Shown piece after piece: positions 11,743 to 23,368 of a DNA stretch of 64,000 nt. The notes under the pieces were generated by a model. The model was given only the letters and a program-made list of their open reading frames with translations. It was not told the origin of the DNA and did not search any database. The DNA is from Petunia secreta (taxonomy: Eukaryota; Streptophyta; Magnoliopsida; Solanales; Solanaceae), in the NCBI GenBank assembly GCA_029990175.1, contig JARKIP010000035.1, positions 41,492,001-41,556,000 on the forward strand. The letters are read 5' to 3'. Positions within the stretch are counted from its first letter, which is position 1. Every line of letters begins with the position of its first letter. A program made the translations under genes and the position numbers.

Positions 11743-13222
11743 CTATTTTGGCTTCTTTGGCAATTCTTCCAGTTCTCTCCCATTTCGTAATGACACTGCT
11801 TGCACTTGTTCCTTGGGATTAGGATCAGTAGTGCTTGGCAAAGCACCAAGTGGCCTTGTATTTTGGTTACTAGCAAGCTGTCCCATTTGTTTTTCTAGAG
11901 AGCGAATGGCACTATCTTGGTTTTGCTGGAGAGTTGAAATTTTCTGGTTAAGATCAACAGCCAATTTTTGAATCATTGCCTCTATTTTTGACGTTTCAGA
12001 CTGTTGCTGCTGCGGTGGATTCTGCACCTACTGAGTATTACCTTGGTGTTGTCTGCTGCCTTTTCCGCCTTGATTACCGCCCCATGAGAAGTTAGGGTGG
12101 TTGCAAAAATTAGGCGGGTAAGTGTTGCCATACTGAGCATTTTGGTTAAAACCCCTGCCCTGCTGACCCACGTAAAACGCAGACTCTGGGTTTTCCGTGC
12201 ATATATTACTCAGATGATCAGAACCACCACACACCTCACAGTATGGAGTTGCTTGCACTTGTTGAACCTGGGGTGGGGCCGGTTGCTGAGGTTGTGGATG
12301 TGGCTTGCTTACCTGGACATGTACTGCATCAAGTTGCTGCTTAACAGAGTGTTGCATTGCTGCCATTTCAGCTTTCATAGCTGTCAGTACATCCACTTCC
12401 ACCTTTCCACCTAGCTTGAGATTTTTACCTTTGCCTGAGTCACCATGATAATGCTGACTGCCTTCTGAAATTTTGTTAAGAATGATTTTGAAGCTCATCA
12501 TACTGCTTCTCTAGACTTGGTTCGCCACAATAAGCATCCAACAAGATTTTACTATGCGACTGCAGTCCCTCAACAAAAATATGTCCCAACACCTCCTTTG
12601 ATTGACCATGGTGTGGGCAGCTTCTTAATAATGCCTTGAATCTCTCCCATGCTTCACCTATCTCCTCTGATGAATTTTGACTGAATGACACTATCTCACC
12701 TCTGATCTTTGCAGTTTTTCCCGATGGAAAGAATTTGATCAGAAACTTCTTTGCCAATTCGTCCCAAGAGTTAATGGAGTTTGGTGGTTGAACCAAGAGC
12801 CACTTCTTTGCTTCACCCAGCAAGGTGAATGGGAACATCGTCAGCCGTATGTATTCATCCGACACATCAACATATTTGTAAGTGTCGCTGATCTCCAGAA
12901 AGTTCTGCATGTGCTGCTGAGGATCTTCATTTGACAGTCCCGTGAACTGACCATTAGACTGGAATAGTCGGATCATACTCTCCTTCAGCTCAAATTTACC
13001 AGTAATGGTGGGCCTCACAATGGCCTTGGCCATGTTATCAAGAGTAGGTCTGGCCACATCCAGTATCGCGCGGTTTTGATTTCCAGTCATCTCTGCAGGT
13101 TCAGAAATAGGAGCTTTCTCTAGCTTTGCTTTGAGTCTGGCATCCTTCCTTAGCCTGTGAAAAAGTCTTTCAGGTTCCGGGTCAAAAGTGTAGAGTTTAT
13201 CACCACTCTTGCTCCTTCGCAT
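11743..13222 (-). pseudogene. Athila gag
   Basis: Start at ATG 13222 (MRRSKSG). The capsid-like core contains FSNEDPQQHMQNFLEI-type, FPFTLLGEAKKWL, SINSWDELAKKFLIKFFP and EAWERFKALLRSCPHHG, all typical of the plant retrotransposon gag family of Athila elements. A frameshift at about 12480-12500 changes register. Then come a Gln/Pro-rich linker and a CxxC...HxxxxC knuckle-like motif (YCEVCGGSDHLSNIC). In-frame stops at 12028-12030 and 11743-11745 interrupt the tail. The gap from primer site to ATG is only about 100 bp. Confidence 0.85.
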
Positions 13223-13321
13223 TAAAGCTACAACCTGAAACACCCAAAGACAACTAAAACCAAAAATTAATCTTGAACAAATAACAAATAAAAGCTAATC
13301 TAGAAATTAATTATATCTTAG

Positions 13322-13339
13322 TCCCCGGCAACGGCGCCA
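13322..13339 (-). promoter_or_regulatory. Athila primer-binding site
   Basis: On the minus strand it reads TGGCGCCGTTGCCGGGGA, the tRNA-Asp-type primer site known from Athila elements. It lies 6 bp inside the LTR end at 13346, with the spacer 'agtttt'. Confidence 0.9.
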
Positions 13340-13345
13340 AAAACT

Positions 13346-14525
13346 TGTCGCTCCAAACGCACACGCAAGTATACGCGGTCGATCAAGTAATAAAGTGATA
13401 AGAAAGTATCATTCCCACGAGGACTATTGATTATTATTAACTAGACAAACTTCAATTCAAGTATTGTTCAAGAGAGTTTACCCAGATTTCAAGTTGTGTT
13501 TAATTAACTAATTAACTAAAAGTAATAGAAGTAAAGGGAATGCAAGACAATTCAATAGTTCTAGATATCAGTGAGAGGAAATATTCCAGGATTATGGGAC
13601 GATTACCAATCCAGTTGCACTCATCCGCTAGTTGAATTAGTTTTACTTATCTGAGTTGCTAATCACAGGGTTAATTATACTCACAGAGCTCTTTCGATAC
13701 CCTGTTCGCCTATTCAAGCCACCCTAACGCCTATATGTCTATGGAATTAGAACTAACAAGAATGCATGTGTTTTTCCTGTAACTGATTAAGCGTGACTGT
13801 TAGGTATATTTCTATCCTAACCGCGAAACCATTCCCCGATGCCCGGGTTCAAGAACACGCTTTATTTAATTCTATTGCAACCTACGGTTCCCACTTTCGA
13901 GTTCAACCTTAGGTTCATGAATAATACTTAACAACTGGCCAGGAAATTAAGTAATTTAGAGCAGAATTAAATAAACAACTCAATCTGATAAATTTAATAG
14001 AATTCAACCAACTTCAGAGTACAACTTTCATGGTTAACCCATAACCCTAGAATAATAGAGTTTAGCTACTCATAGACAAGTTAGCTTTCTCACAAAATAA
14101 TCTAGAATTCATGAAACAATAAAAAGGGAAGAAGAATTACAACTCAATTGATGAATCTTGGTTCTCTAGCCTCTATTATGGTTCTTGCCTCCAAAAATAC
14201 GTAATTCAATAAGAAATAGCGTTACAAGGGTTTTAATCCTAGGAAATATGCCTATTCCCACGTTTTTAGCTAGTCCTGGCAGCTCTGTGACTATTTTACG
14301 GCGCATACACCGGAGCATGCCAAGCATCCGTGGCTGTATGCGCTGCTTTTCCCAATTTCTTCACTATTTGCACTCTTCCCGGACCATACAGCCTAGCATG
14401 CCACGCATCCATGACTGTATCCATTGCTTCTTCCTTGTTCTTGTACGAATCAAGCTCCAATTTCCTTCAATTTGCTCCTAAAACATCCAAACACCTCAAG
14501 TTAGCATTTTACTTTAAATCTCCCA
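13346..14525 (-). repeat. Athila 5' LTR
   Basis: The 3' end of the LTR (minus strand) is ...GGAGCGACA at 13346, next to the primer site. The other end may be TGGGAGATTT at 14525, giving TG...CA termini and about 1180 bp; the boundary is inferred because no second LTR copy is available for comparison. Contains the conserved block near 13880-13900 (gggaaccgtaggttgc on the minus strand) and the 'cctcgtgggaatgatac' block near 13405-13425, both common in Athila LTRs. Confidence 0.7.
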
Positions 14526-14527
14526 TT

Positions 14528-15180
14528 TGTATTGGATAAAGACTGACTGGACCTTGACAAGTGACACGTGTCATCCACGTGGCATGAGCTGACGTGTCAC
14601 CGGGCAGACATTCCCCGAACAGACGTTCTCCGGACAGACATTTCCCACGGGCAGACCCGAAGAAGTTACCGGATTTATCAACAATCAGCGTAATTTGAAC
14701 AAGCGGTTGTCAGTAGTATTGGATGCGATCATTCATCAAACGATCACCCAGCGGTTACAACCTTTCAGGATAAGATGCCCAGCGGTTATTCATCTGAACG
14801 GCTCCGTGCCCAACGACTACTACATCAACAGGCGCCATCCAAAGCCTATAAATAGCATTTGTTTTAGCCGATTGTAACAACTTTTACTTCCTGCATACTT
14901 GATCAATAAAAATACTCTTGCTCTTTCAATTATCAAAATACTTCCAGTGTTCCTACCTTAATCATTGTCTCAACAACTGAGTCATCTAATGCAGTGATTA
15001 TCAATTATCAAGGAATACGATACGTTTACTCTTCCTTACTTACATTTACGCTTTACTTTTAATGCTCTACATTAGTGTTATCTTATTTATGGTATAGATC
15101 TTTAATCTCAACTATTGATCGTGACTCCGCAAATATAAATTTAATTGTTAATTAGCCTAAAATCGGATTTAGGTTAAACA
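14528..15180 (+). repeat. Tat 5' LTR
   Basis: Starts TGTATTGG and ends TTAAACA, identical in layout to the copy at 23369-24021. A TATA box TATAAATA is at 14847-14854 and a possible polyadenylation signal AATAAA at 14905-14910. Upstream there are repeated GGCAGAC/CCGGACAGAC units (14600-14660) that could be promoter elements. Confidence 0.95.
14847..14854 (+). promoter_or_regulatory. TATA box of the Tat LTR
   Basis: TATAAATA, about 320 bp into the LTR. The same box is at 23688-23695 in the 3' LTR. Transcription should start about 30 bp downstream. Confidence 0.75.
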
Positions 15181-15183
15181 ATT

Positions 15184-15201
15184 TGGCGACCACAGTGGGA
15201 G
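15184..15201 (+). promoter_or_regulatory. Tat primer-binding site
   Basis: TGGCGACCACAGTGGGAG, three bases after the LTR end. The TGGCGACCAC-type site is typical of Tat-like plant gypsy elements. I do not assign the tRNA. Confidence 0.75.
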
Positions 15202-15284
15202 CCGGTCAATAGCTTTCGTAGGTTAAAAGTTCTACTTTTTGATATTATATTTATCTCTGTCTACCCCCTTGCTTCGTAACTAAC

Positions 15285-16690
15285 ATGGCGGATAACAGTC
15301 CCCAACAAACCGTTATAGGCGGACAACAGGTAAACGCCCCTTCCCATAGATCTAACGATGACGTGCAACCAGTACACAATTTGGTTCCCAATTACTCCTC
15401 CGATCATTCGTCTGATGGGCGGCAACAGTTGGCCCAAGGACCGGTCAGGCAGGATCGGCGGGGGCGCTCTCAGAGCCATACTCCAACAGGGAGACGACGA
15501 CATAGGAGTCTCTCCCCTGACCAAGGGAACCTGCACAGAACTTTCCATGATTTTATGCAGCAGCAGACGGAAATAAACCGAGGAATCAACGAAGCACTAA
15601 ATTCTCTCCGGGCAAGCAATCCTTCAACTGCAAGGGTCAATACCCCATCTTCCCACACTTCAAGGTGAGAAGAAGAGCGCAACAACGGTAGCGGCGCCGC
15701 AGACCCAGCCAACCAAAATCCAAATGCGGAATCAGCAACACCTACAGATATGAGCCTTGTCGTGGAAACTCTCACCAAGCAGTTCAAGGAGAGCCAGGAA
15801 GCGCTCCAAAAAGCTCTCCACGAGAGGATCGACCAGATCCCAGGCGCCCTGCCTACGCTGAAGAAAGTTGATGTTCAGCGCTATTCGCAACGGCCCTGGA
15901 AGAAGGAAGCGGCCCCAAAAGCGATACCTAAGACGTTCAAAATGCCAAATATCCCAAGGTATCGCGGAACATCTGATCCCAACGATCACCTCATGATGTT
16001 CAGCAATTTCATAAAGGCCAGCGATCTCACCGACGAGGAGATCGAGTCTGTGCAACTGAAGAAGTTCGTAGAAACCCTGGCAGACGGAGCCCTACGATGG
16101 TATTCAATTCTGCCACCAAACTCTATTGGATCCTTCGCAGAAATGGCTGAACTGTTCGTGAAGGCTCACACGGGTGCCCAGAAGACGGAAACCCGAGTAG
16201 AAGACATCTTTGAAATCAAGCAACGACCCGACGAATAACTTCGCAAGTATGTGGATCGGTTCCAGAGAGAGCGTATGATGCTCCCCAAAGTAACGGACAG
16301 ATGGGCAGCGATCGCGTTCACCAACAGCTTGGACGTCAGGAGTTCAGAGGCCACGTGAAGGCTCTACGAGTCTCTTCGCGAGTTCCCAGCAGCCAGTTGG
16401 TCAGACGTCTACAATCGTTACAACTCTAAGGTACGTATCGATGAGGATAAACTGATCGGAGCAAGTGCTCGGGGAAGGTCTCAAACTCGCAGCAGCGGGT
16501 CCGGAGGAAAAGCGGGAACGGAGAGGTCAGGCGCACGGTATGAGCCATACCCCGACCAATCGCGTAACAGTACCAAAGGGCGCAACCGCAACAGCAACGG
16601 CAACAGAGGGCTGTCCCGAGGAGAAAATTCCCAGTCTGTCAGCCTGCCAAGCTTGCCCAAGCTTCAATGTCGAAATAGCGGAGGTCGTGG
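15285..16690 (+). pseudogene. Tat gag
   Basis: Starts at ATG 15285 (MADNSPQQ). After a polar N-terminal region with Arg/Ser-rich segments, the gag core shows FKMPNIPRYRGTSDPNDHL, EEIESVQLKKFVETL, ALRWYSILPPNSIGSF and KQRPDE, typical of Tat gag. An in-frame TGA at 15666-15668 and TAA at 16236-16238 interrupt it, and another TGA lies near 16359. The tail (RKYVDRFQRER, SDVYNRYNSKVR) continues in the same register to about 16690, where a frameshift leads to the nucleocapsid/protease frame. The register change means no full-length polyprotein can be made from this copy. Confidence 0.85.
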
Positions 16691-17544
16691 CAGTGCTAAA
16701 AAATATGGGAGAAAAAGTCAGGTGGCCAAAAGACATGAAGACTGACCCCAGCAAACGAAACCAAGACGTATACTGCGAATTCCACCATGACCATGGGCAC
16801 ACTACCGAAGACTGCAAAGCCTTGAGGTACGAAATTGCTCATTTGTTGAAACAGGGATTCTTGAAGGAATTCCTGACAGAGAAAGGGAAGCAGACTCATG
16901 CAAAAGCTCAGCAAAACAAACCTGGTCCACCACGAGCATCCTCTCCGAAACGAACGGTCAACGTTATTTCGGGTGGAATCGAGGTAGATTCGGTTACCTT
17001 TACAGCAAAAAAGTACGCAAAGGTGTCCATTACCAATAACAAGCGACCTCGGTCGGAAGCGGTAATCACCTTTGAGGAGTCCAACACTGACGGACTGCAG
17101 TTTCCACATGCTGATGCGTTAGTCATAACGTTACGAGTGGCGGAGTTCGACGTGAAGAGAGTGCTCGTTGATGCGGGCAGCTCCGCGAATATTATCCAGG
17201 CACGGGTTGTAACTGAGACACAACTATCGGATAAGATTGTGCCGATCTCTCGGGTTCTTTCCGGCTTCAACAATTCAAGCGAAAAGACTCTCGGGGAGAT
17301 CACTTTGCCCACTCTAGCCGAGGGGGTAGTGAAGGAAACGACCTTCCATGTTGTCGACGCGGATCTGGCCTACAACATCATTTTGGGCAGACCTTGGATC
17401 CACGACATGCAGGCTGTCCCTTCTACCTACCATCAAGTTGTGAAGTTCCCATCCGAGTGGGGAGTACGTGAAGTCCGAGGGGAACCACGCACTGCACGAG
17501 ATTGTTACTCAGTAGCCCTCAAACTACCTGGGGAGAGCAAATAG
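16660..17544 (+). pseudogene. Tat nucleocapsid linker and protease
   Basis: After the frameshift the frame encodes DVYCEFHHDHGHTTEDC, the CxxxH...HxxxxC zinc-knuckle variant of Tat elements, then the aspartic protease with the box VLVDAGSSANII (catalytic Asp kept) and NIILGRPWIHDM. The frame ends with TAG at 17542-17544; the next section, in the same register, continues into reverse transcriptase, so this is a single nonsense change rather than a real gene end. Confidence 0.85.
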
Positions 17545-18925
17545 CAATTACAGCACCCGGGACCGGATTCTGCACCTGAAGAAGCTAAGTACGATGTCCC
17601 GGAGTTCATCATCAAAATGGACGAGAAAGAAAATCACATGCCAACAGTAGAAGCCCTGGAACCCGAAGATTTGTTTACCGGTATGCCAGAGCGAAAGGTG
17701 TACTTAGGGACCGAATTGAGCGAACGCCTACGGGAAGATATCCTGCAGTTCCTCAAGGAACGGCATACAACATTCGCCTGGTCCCATACAGATATGACAG
17801 GCATTTCCCCTGATTTCATTACTCACAGGTTGCACGTCGACCCGTACCACCGCCCGGTGAAACAGAAGACGCGCCAGCAAGGAGCTTTTCGGAATCAGAT
17901 AATCAATGACGAGGTCGACCGGCTGTTGAAAATTGGCTCTGTACGTGAAGTCAAGTATCCAGACTGGCTGGCAAACGTGGTTGTCGTGCCTAAAAAGAAC
18001 GGCAAGTGGCGAGTCTGCATTGACTGCACAGATCTGAACAAAGCCTGTCCGAAGGACTCCTATCCTCTTCCCCGGATAGACCAACTGATCGATGCAACAG
18101 CCGGACACGAGGTGTTAACTTTCCTCGATGCATACTCCGGATACAACCAGATCCTGATGGACCCTGAGGACCAGGAAAAGACAGCATTCATAACCTGTCG
18201 AGGTACGTACTGCTATAAAGTTATGCCATTTGTATTAAAAAATGCAGGTGCAACCTACCAGCGTCTGGTCAATCGAATGTTCCATGATCACATCGGAAAG
18301 ACCATGGAAGTATACATTGACGAGATGCTGATAAAATCCAAACGGGCAGAAGACCATCCGGCTCATCTGAAAGAAGCTTTCCGAATTCTGGATCAATACA
18401 ACATGAAATTGAATCCGGAGAAATGCGCTTTCGGAGTCGGATCAGGAAAATTTCTGGGGTTCATTGTTTCTCAGCGAGGCATTGAAGTCAATCCCGCTCA
18501 GATCAAGGCCATTGAATCAATCCCAGATGTACTTCGCGACAAGAAAGAAGTCATGAGACTAACGGGCAGAGTAGCGGCTCTACGGAGATTTATCTCCCGG
18601 TCATCCGATCGTTGCAAAAGTTTCTTCGATGTCTTGAAGCAAAATAAGGAGTTCGAATGGACTCCCGAATGTCAGCAGGCATTGAGAGATCTAAAGAAAT
18701 ATCTATCCAATCCTCCACTACTTACTACACCTGTGGAAGGCAAGCAGCTGCTAATCTACCTGGCCGTCTCCGAATCATCGGTAAGCGCGGTACTAGTGCG
18801 GGAAGAAAAAGAATTCTTAGGAAGGTTGGTAAAATGGGCTATAGAATTATCCGAATTCGATATTACTTACCAGCCCAGAGTAGCAATAAAATCGCAAGTC
18901 TTAGCAGACTTCGTGGCGGACAGGC
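17545..18925 (+). pseudogene. Tat reverse transcriptase, active site altered, first RNase H deleted
   Basis: The frame shows ITHRLHVDP, ANVVVVPKKNGKWRVCID, LTFLDAYSGYNQI, QEKTAFIT and the polymerase box VYIDEMLIKS. The usual sequence is YIDD, so the second catalytic Asp is Glu here. Fingers, palm and thumb (KFLGFIVSQRGIEVNP, LTGRVAALRRFISR) are otherwise preserved. The first (gypsy-type) RNase H starts (LIYLAVSESSVSAVLVREEKEF) and jumps directly to GRLVKWAIELSEFDI near 18820, missing about 60 residues compared with the family. The stretch LADFVAD follows, and the register is lost near 18925. Confidence 0.85.
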
Positions 18926-19360
18926 TCCGGGTACATGGGTCCTCCACACAGACGGCTCTTCAAGCGTGAAGGGATCAGGACTTAGGCTGGTCCTCGTTGC
19001 CCCATCCGGGGAGACGGTAAGGCAAGCCATCAAATGCCCCTTTATTACTAACAATGAGGCCGAATATGAGGCCGTTATTGCAGGGTTGGAATTGGCGCGA
19101 AGCTATGGGGCAACCATAGTCAAACTGAAAAGCGATTCCCAGTTGGTGATCAATCAGATCAATGGGGGTTTCGTTGCACGAGAACCCAGGATGTTGGCAT
19201 ACCTCGGCCGAGCGAAGGAACTCCTGGCGCAGTTCGACAACTGGGAAGCAATTCAAATTCCACGAGAAGAGAATCACGAAGCTGATGCTCTTGCGAACAT
19301 GGGATCCGTCGCGGAGATGGGGCGGCTAGCTCTTCAGCTATTGTTCAACTTCTCTATACA
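18925..19360 (+). pseudogene. Tat second RNase H (archaeal-like aRNH)
   Basis: After the frameshift the frame encodes WVLHTDGSSSVKGSG (first catalytic Asp), ITNNEAEYEAVIAGLELA (Glu), KLKSDSQLVINQI (Asp) and ENHEADALANMGS (final Asp). This is the extra plant-type RNase H that Tat elements acquired, lying between the gypsy RNase H and integrase. All four metal-binding acidic residues are visible, so this domain seems intact, unlike the first RNase H. A frameshift near 19360 separates it from integrase. Confidence 0.85.
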
Positions 19361-19363
19361 ACC

Positions 19364-20646
19364 ATGGACAGAGATAAGTTTGAAGTCAACACCATCAACA
19401 CTACCTGGGATTGGAGGAATGAGATAACAAATTATCTCGTCCACGGGACTCTTCCCGCAGATGCGAAGGCTGCCCGTAAACTACGAATAAAGGCAGCTCG
19501 GTACACCATCCTCAATGGTGAGTTGTACCGCAGAATGTTCGCAGGACCTCTCGCAAAGTGCCTTGGGCCAAATCAGACTAATTATGTGATGAGAGAGGTA
19601 CACGAAGGCTGTTGCGGAAATCACTCCGGTGGAAAGGCGTTGACTTGAAAGCTGATACGCGCAGGTTACTATTGGGATAAAATGGAGAAGGATGCAAATG
19701 AATTTGTCAAGAAATGTGACAAGTGCCAGAGATTTTCCCACCTCCTCCATCAGCCAGCCGAGCCGTTGCATTCGATAATTTCCCCATGGCCCTTCATGAA
19801 GTGGGGAATAGACATCGTTGGTCCTCTTCCTACGGCACCAAGGGGAATGCGTTTTTTGTTGATATCACCGATTATTTCACAAAGTGGGTTGAGGCGGCAG
19901 CATACTCAAAGATACGGCAAACAGAAGTCATCGACTTTCTTTGGCGCTTTGTCATTTGTCGCTTTGGAGCACCCAAGGAAATAGTCATGGACAACGGTCC
20001 GCAGTTCGTCGGCCAGAACGTGACTAGGTTCCTCGATGATTTACACATTAAGAGAATCACCTCTTCTCCTTATCACCCTGTTGCCAACGGGCAGGCCGAA
20101 TCTACCAACAAGATCATCGTTGAATCTCTTAAAAAGCGCCTCGAGCAGGCGAAGGGATGTTGGGTTGAAGAACTGCCCGGAGTATTGTGGGCTTATCGCA
20201 CCACAGTAAAAATGAGTACCGGCGAAACTCCCTACTCTCTAGTATATGGCGCAGACGCTCTGATTCCCGTCGAGATAGGGGAACCCAGTCTGCGATATGC
20301 GCATGCCACTGAAGAGTCAAACTCAATCAATCTATCCGAAGAGGTTGATCTCCTCGAAGAGCGCAGAGAACTGGCCCTCGTACGAGTGGTGGCGCAAAAA
20401 GAACGAGTCGAGAAGTACTACAATCGGGGACTGCGCGTACGGAGCTTCCAAGTTGGGGACTTTGTACTTAGAAAAATCTCCCAGAGCACACAAGAGACGA
20501 ATTCGGGGAAGCTTGGCCCTAACTGGGAAGGACCTTACAAAATGATCGCTTCAGCCGGCAAGGGGTCTTATCGCCTGGCACGGCCAGACGGTTCAATCGT
20601 CCCGAACAGCTGGAATGTAGTGCATCTCAAAAGGTATCACTTCTAA
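19364..20646 (+). pseudogene. Tat integrase
   Basis: Begins after a frameshift at about 19360. The zinc motif reads REVHEGCCGNHSGGKAL ... KKCDKCQRF; a TGA at 19646-19648 interrupts it. A second frameshift near 19848 changes register inside the catalytic core. Core residues: WGIDIVGPLP (first Asp), MDNGPQFVGQNV (second Asp), and GQAESTNKIIVESLKKRL (Glu). The C-terminal domain (FQVGDFVLRK, WEGPYKM, NSWNVVHLKRYHF) ends at TAA 20644-20646. Close to full length, but three lesions make it non-functional. Confidence 0.85.
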
Positions 20647-20804
20647 ACGACTGGGACGGTTAGTCATTCTACACTTACCTTTTTTATCTTTACATAGAAG
20701 TACTTCCTTTTACCCTTGCATAAAAGTTTGCTACTTCTGTCCGTACATACAAGCCTTTACTTTTGCGCTTATATAGCAGAATTGGAGGCAATTTGGAAAG
20801 CCAG
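20647..20804 (+). other. Tat spacer after pol
   Basis: Short non-coding T/C-rich stretch between the integrase stop and the end of the antisense gene. Nothing else is recognised. Confidence 0.6.
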
Positions 20805-22788
20805 CTACTCGTCGGTTAAGTCTCTTAGCACCCACTCTTCTCGAGGTCCGAGGGGCGAGGAAACTGCTTTCACCAAGCTGCGCGGCCTGGCCACCAAGTT
20901 GACCTCAGGGGCAAGTCTCAGGGTATGTTTCCTCTCACAAAGCTTGGGCTCCCTCGCCTGTTCAGAGGGGTAGTTCGGTCCAAACTTGTAGCGAACCCCT
21001 TTGATGTCGCTTAGCTCCGTCTGCCCCGCAATAGCTGACCGCCAAACAAGCCTTGAGGACGAAAGGTTAGAATCACCTTCCGCCTCCGGGTCTATAGTCT
21101 CACATTCGCGAAGGAAGACCGGATTGGCTCCCTCAGAAGCCACATTTTCAAAGTCCTCAAAACGAAAAACTCGAGGACCCTGGCTATCTTCTTGGGAGGC
21201 TTCCTCCCTGGCCTCTCCCCCGGTTTCTTCTCTTCTTGCTCCCTCTCCTTCTTTTTCTCCCTCTTCTTCACCAACCTTCCTTTTGCCCTTGTCCGCACGA
21301 GAAGGACCTGCCTCCTCCCCGTCACCAACTCGGGGACTCCCTGGCGGGGGTCGGACAGCCTCCTCCTCGGCCCTTCTCTCATCACTGCGGAGGTAAGGTC
21401 TCCGTCTAAGAGGAACATCTGCCTCTGTTTCAGTATCCGACAGGTGTATAACCTCTTGGGGCAGACCCTCTCCCCGTACGGACTCGGGGACTTCAGAGGC
21501 GACTCCGGTATCTGCTTCCATGGGCTCTGGGGCACTTGCCCTAGCTGAAGGATCGCCACCAGCCGACGAGGTCTGTCCAGCAGCGGCGGAAGCCTTACGA
21601 GCAGACTTCTTCCGTGTTCCACCTTCGTCGTGGCTTTTCCTCTTCCTCTTCAAGGGGCTCAACTCCTCGGACAGAAGCGCTTCGCCTCCCTCCCTGCTAC
21701 GCAGGGCGCCGGCCGAAGCCAATATAGCCTCAGCGTCAGCAAGGGGGTCGGCAACAGGTTCAGCAGGTATGTCCTGAGGAGGAGCAGGGAAAAAGTTTCC
21801 TGAAGTAACCAAACCTGCCACAAAGATAAAACGGTCAGTCACAAGAAGAAGAAAATGCTAACAAAAGGATGGGGATATCCTCACCGTGGTGTTTTACGGT
21901 CAGACCCTTATGAGAAGCAAAGTGTGACCACTCCCTCTTCTCTGGTTCGAAGTTCGCCAAAATCGGCTCAACCCACGCCCTCAGTTCATCTATAGTTATG
22001 AACCTGTCGTAGGTTGCTTGGCCGCTGCACGAAGAAGTTCAGGTGAAGGTTAGAAGAAGAAGGAAAGACGAGATATACACACGAAAACTCGAGGACTTAC
22101 GTGTTTTGATCCAGACTTCTGGAAGGTGCGCCTTATCGTCAAACATCAAGGCCGAGGAGCGCACGAAAAGATACCGGTGCACCCAACCTCGGTCACTGGT
22201 ATCCTCAGAGCTGCGCACCAAGCCCTTTTTTCCGCGCATCCTAACATTCACATAGCCGTCCTTAAAAATCTGAACGCTGTACAGAGAAATGAAATGCTTA
22301 TACTCGAAGGATTGGTCAGTCTCAGCCGCGAACCAGTCTAAGAGTGTGACTATCCTGTACACACTAGGGCTCAATTGCCCCGGGCAGAGAAGATATTCTC
22401 TGCAAAGCCTCTCCATCACCGGATGCAGAGGCAGCCTACACCCCACCGTAAAGGGGTAAGTGCCCATGGCTGTCCACCCAGGTCTATGGGAGGTGATGTT
22501 CTCCCCGTCAGCAACTGGAAGTAAAGGGATTTTATCATCCCAGCCACAATCTATCCTCACGCGAGGGATCACTTCCGTCGTGATCCCTGACTTAAACCTG
22601 TATGCCGGCCAGTTGCGCGTGTCGCCTTCCCTATTATGGAAGGACTTCACGTTGTAATCTGCCTCAAGCTCGCCCCACTGTTTGGGGATTATCTCGGCGG
22701 CAGTAGCCTGAGAAGCCCGCGGCCTAGGAGTGGCCGTCGAACTACCAGCAGCGTCGAAATTTAGATTCCTTCTGGATCTTGAAGACAT
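20805..22788 (-). CDS. Tat antisense gene (aORF), three exons
   Basis: Antisense to the element, between pol and the 3' LTR, where Tat elements carry an antisense ORF. Exon 1: ATG 22788 (MSSRSRRN) to 22101. Intron 1: 22025-22100, starting GTAAGT and ending TGCAG. Exon 2: 21885-22024. Intron 2: 21815-21884, GTGAGG ... TGGCAG. Exon 3: 21814 to the stop at 20805. Exon 1 protein contains WPAYRFKSGITTEVIPRVRI, LLPVADGENITSHRPGW, a gypsy-type transposon protein-like region. Exon 3 is about 335 residues, acidic and Arg/Glu-rich, with a KRKRKSH basic patch. Exon 2 to exon 3 keeps phase; exon 1 to exon 2 is off by one with the canonical sites, so either a 1-base indel or another splice site. Function unknown. 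Confidence 0.65.
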
Positions 22789-22908
22789 ATTTTCAGAAGA
22801 AGAATGGAATTGCCAAGGAAAATTCAAAAGCTGGTTCAAGGGTTTTCTTTCAAAGAGCAATACAGAAGAAATAAGAGTAGGTAAAAGGTTTCTCGTCAAG
22901 TGAGTTCC

Positions 22909-22916
22909 TATTTATA
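22909..22916 (-). promoter_or_regulatory. TATA box of the Tat antisense gene
   Basis: Minus strand TATAAATA, flanked by 'ctcc' and 'gg', about 120 bp upstream of the ATG at 22788. It supports independent transcription of the antisense gene. Confidence 0.7.
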
Positions 22917-23368
22917 GGAGTCCTGGTACAAATCCCCAACTTCCCTCGAAGACACGTGGAGGATATCAAGTAATCCACACTCAGACCTGGCCGTCGATGA
23001 AGGGAGTAGGGTTAATCAATGCTTTGTAGCATTATCATTACCTGGAAAAGATGCAGTCACTTCGTAATCAACAAGCGACGTGCGCACGTGGAAAGGGACG
23101 GTTAAAATTATTGCTTCTTACCCTCGGGGAACGCAGTAGTCATTTTCGTGTAAACTGCAGTACCACAGACGTGCAGGTTACAGTTACTTTTTCAGGCGGC
23201 GCATTTAATGCGCACGTCATAGAGGCTTATCATCAGTCGGATCAGAGTCGCACGTCATCAGGATTGCGTCATCTGAAGGTGAAAAGTTTGTAAGGGTTTC
23301 CCGCCAAATCAAAAAATTCTCATCCACTCCTCGGACAGATACTCTGCCCGAGAAGTGCGGGGACTATC

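Larger units (their letters stand above)
4535..14525 (-). mobile_element. Athila-type Ty3/Gypsy retrotransposon, 3' LTR missing
   Basis: Read on the minus strand the order is LTR (13346-14525), primer site (13322-13339), gag, protease, reverse transcriptase/RNase H, integrase, a 1.6-kb spacer and a third ORF (4671-6293). This order, the tRNA-Asp-type primer site, the DLGAS protease box and the block 'gggaggcaaccca' after integrase are Athila hallmarks. The 3' LTR was not found to the left, so the low-coordinate end is truncated somewhere near 4.4-4.5 kb. The left boundary given is therefore approximate. At the other end the LTR stops 2 bp short of the Tat element. Confidence 0.85.
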
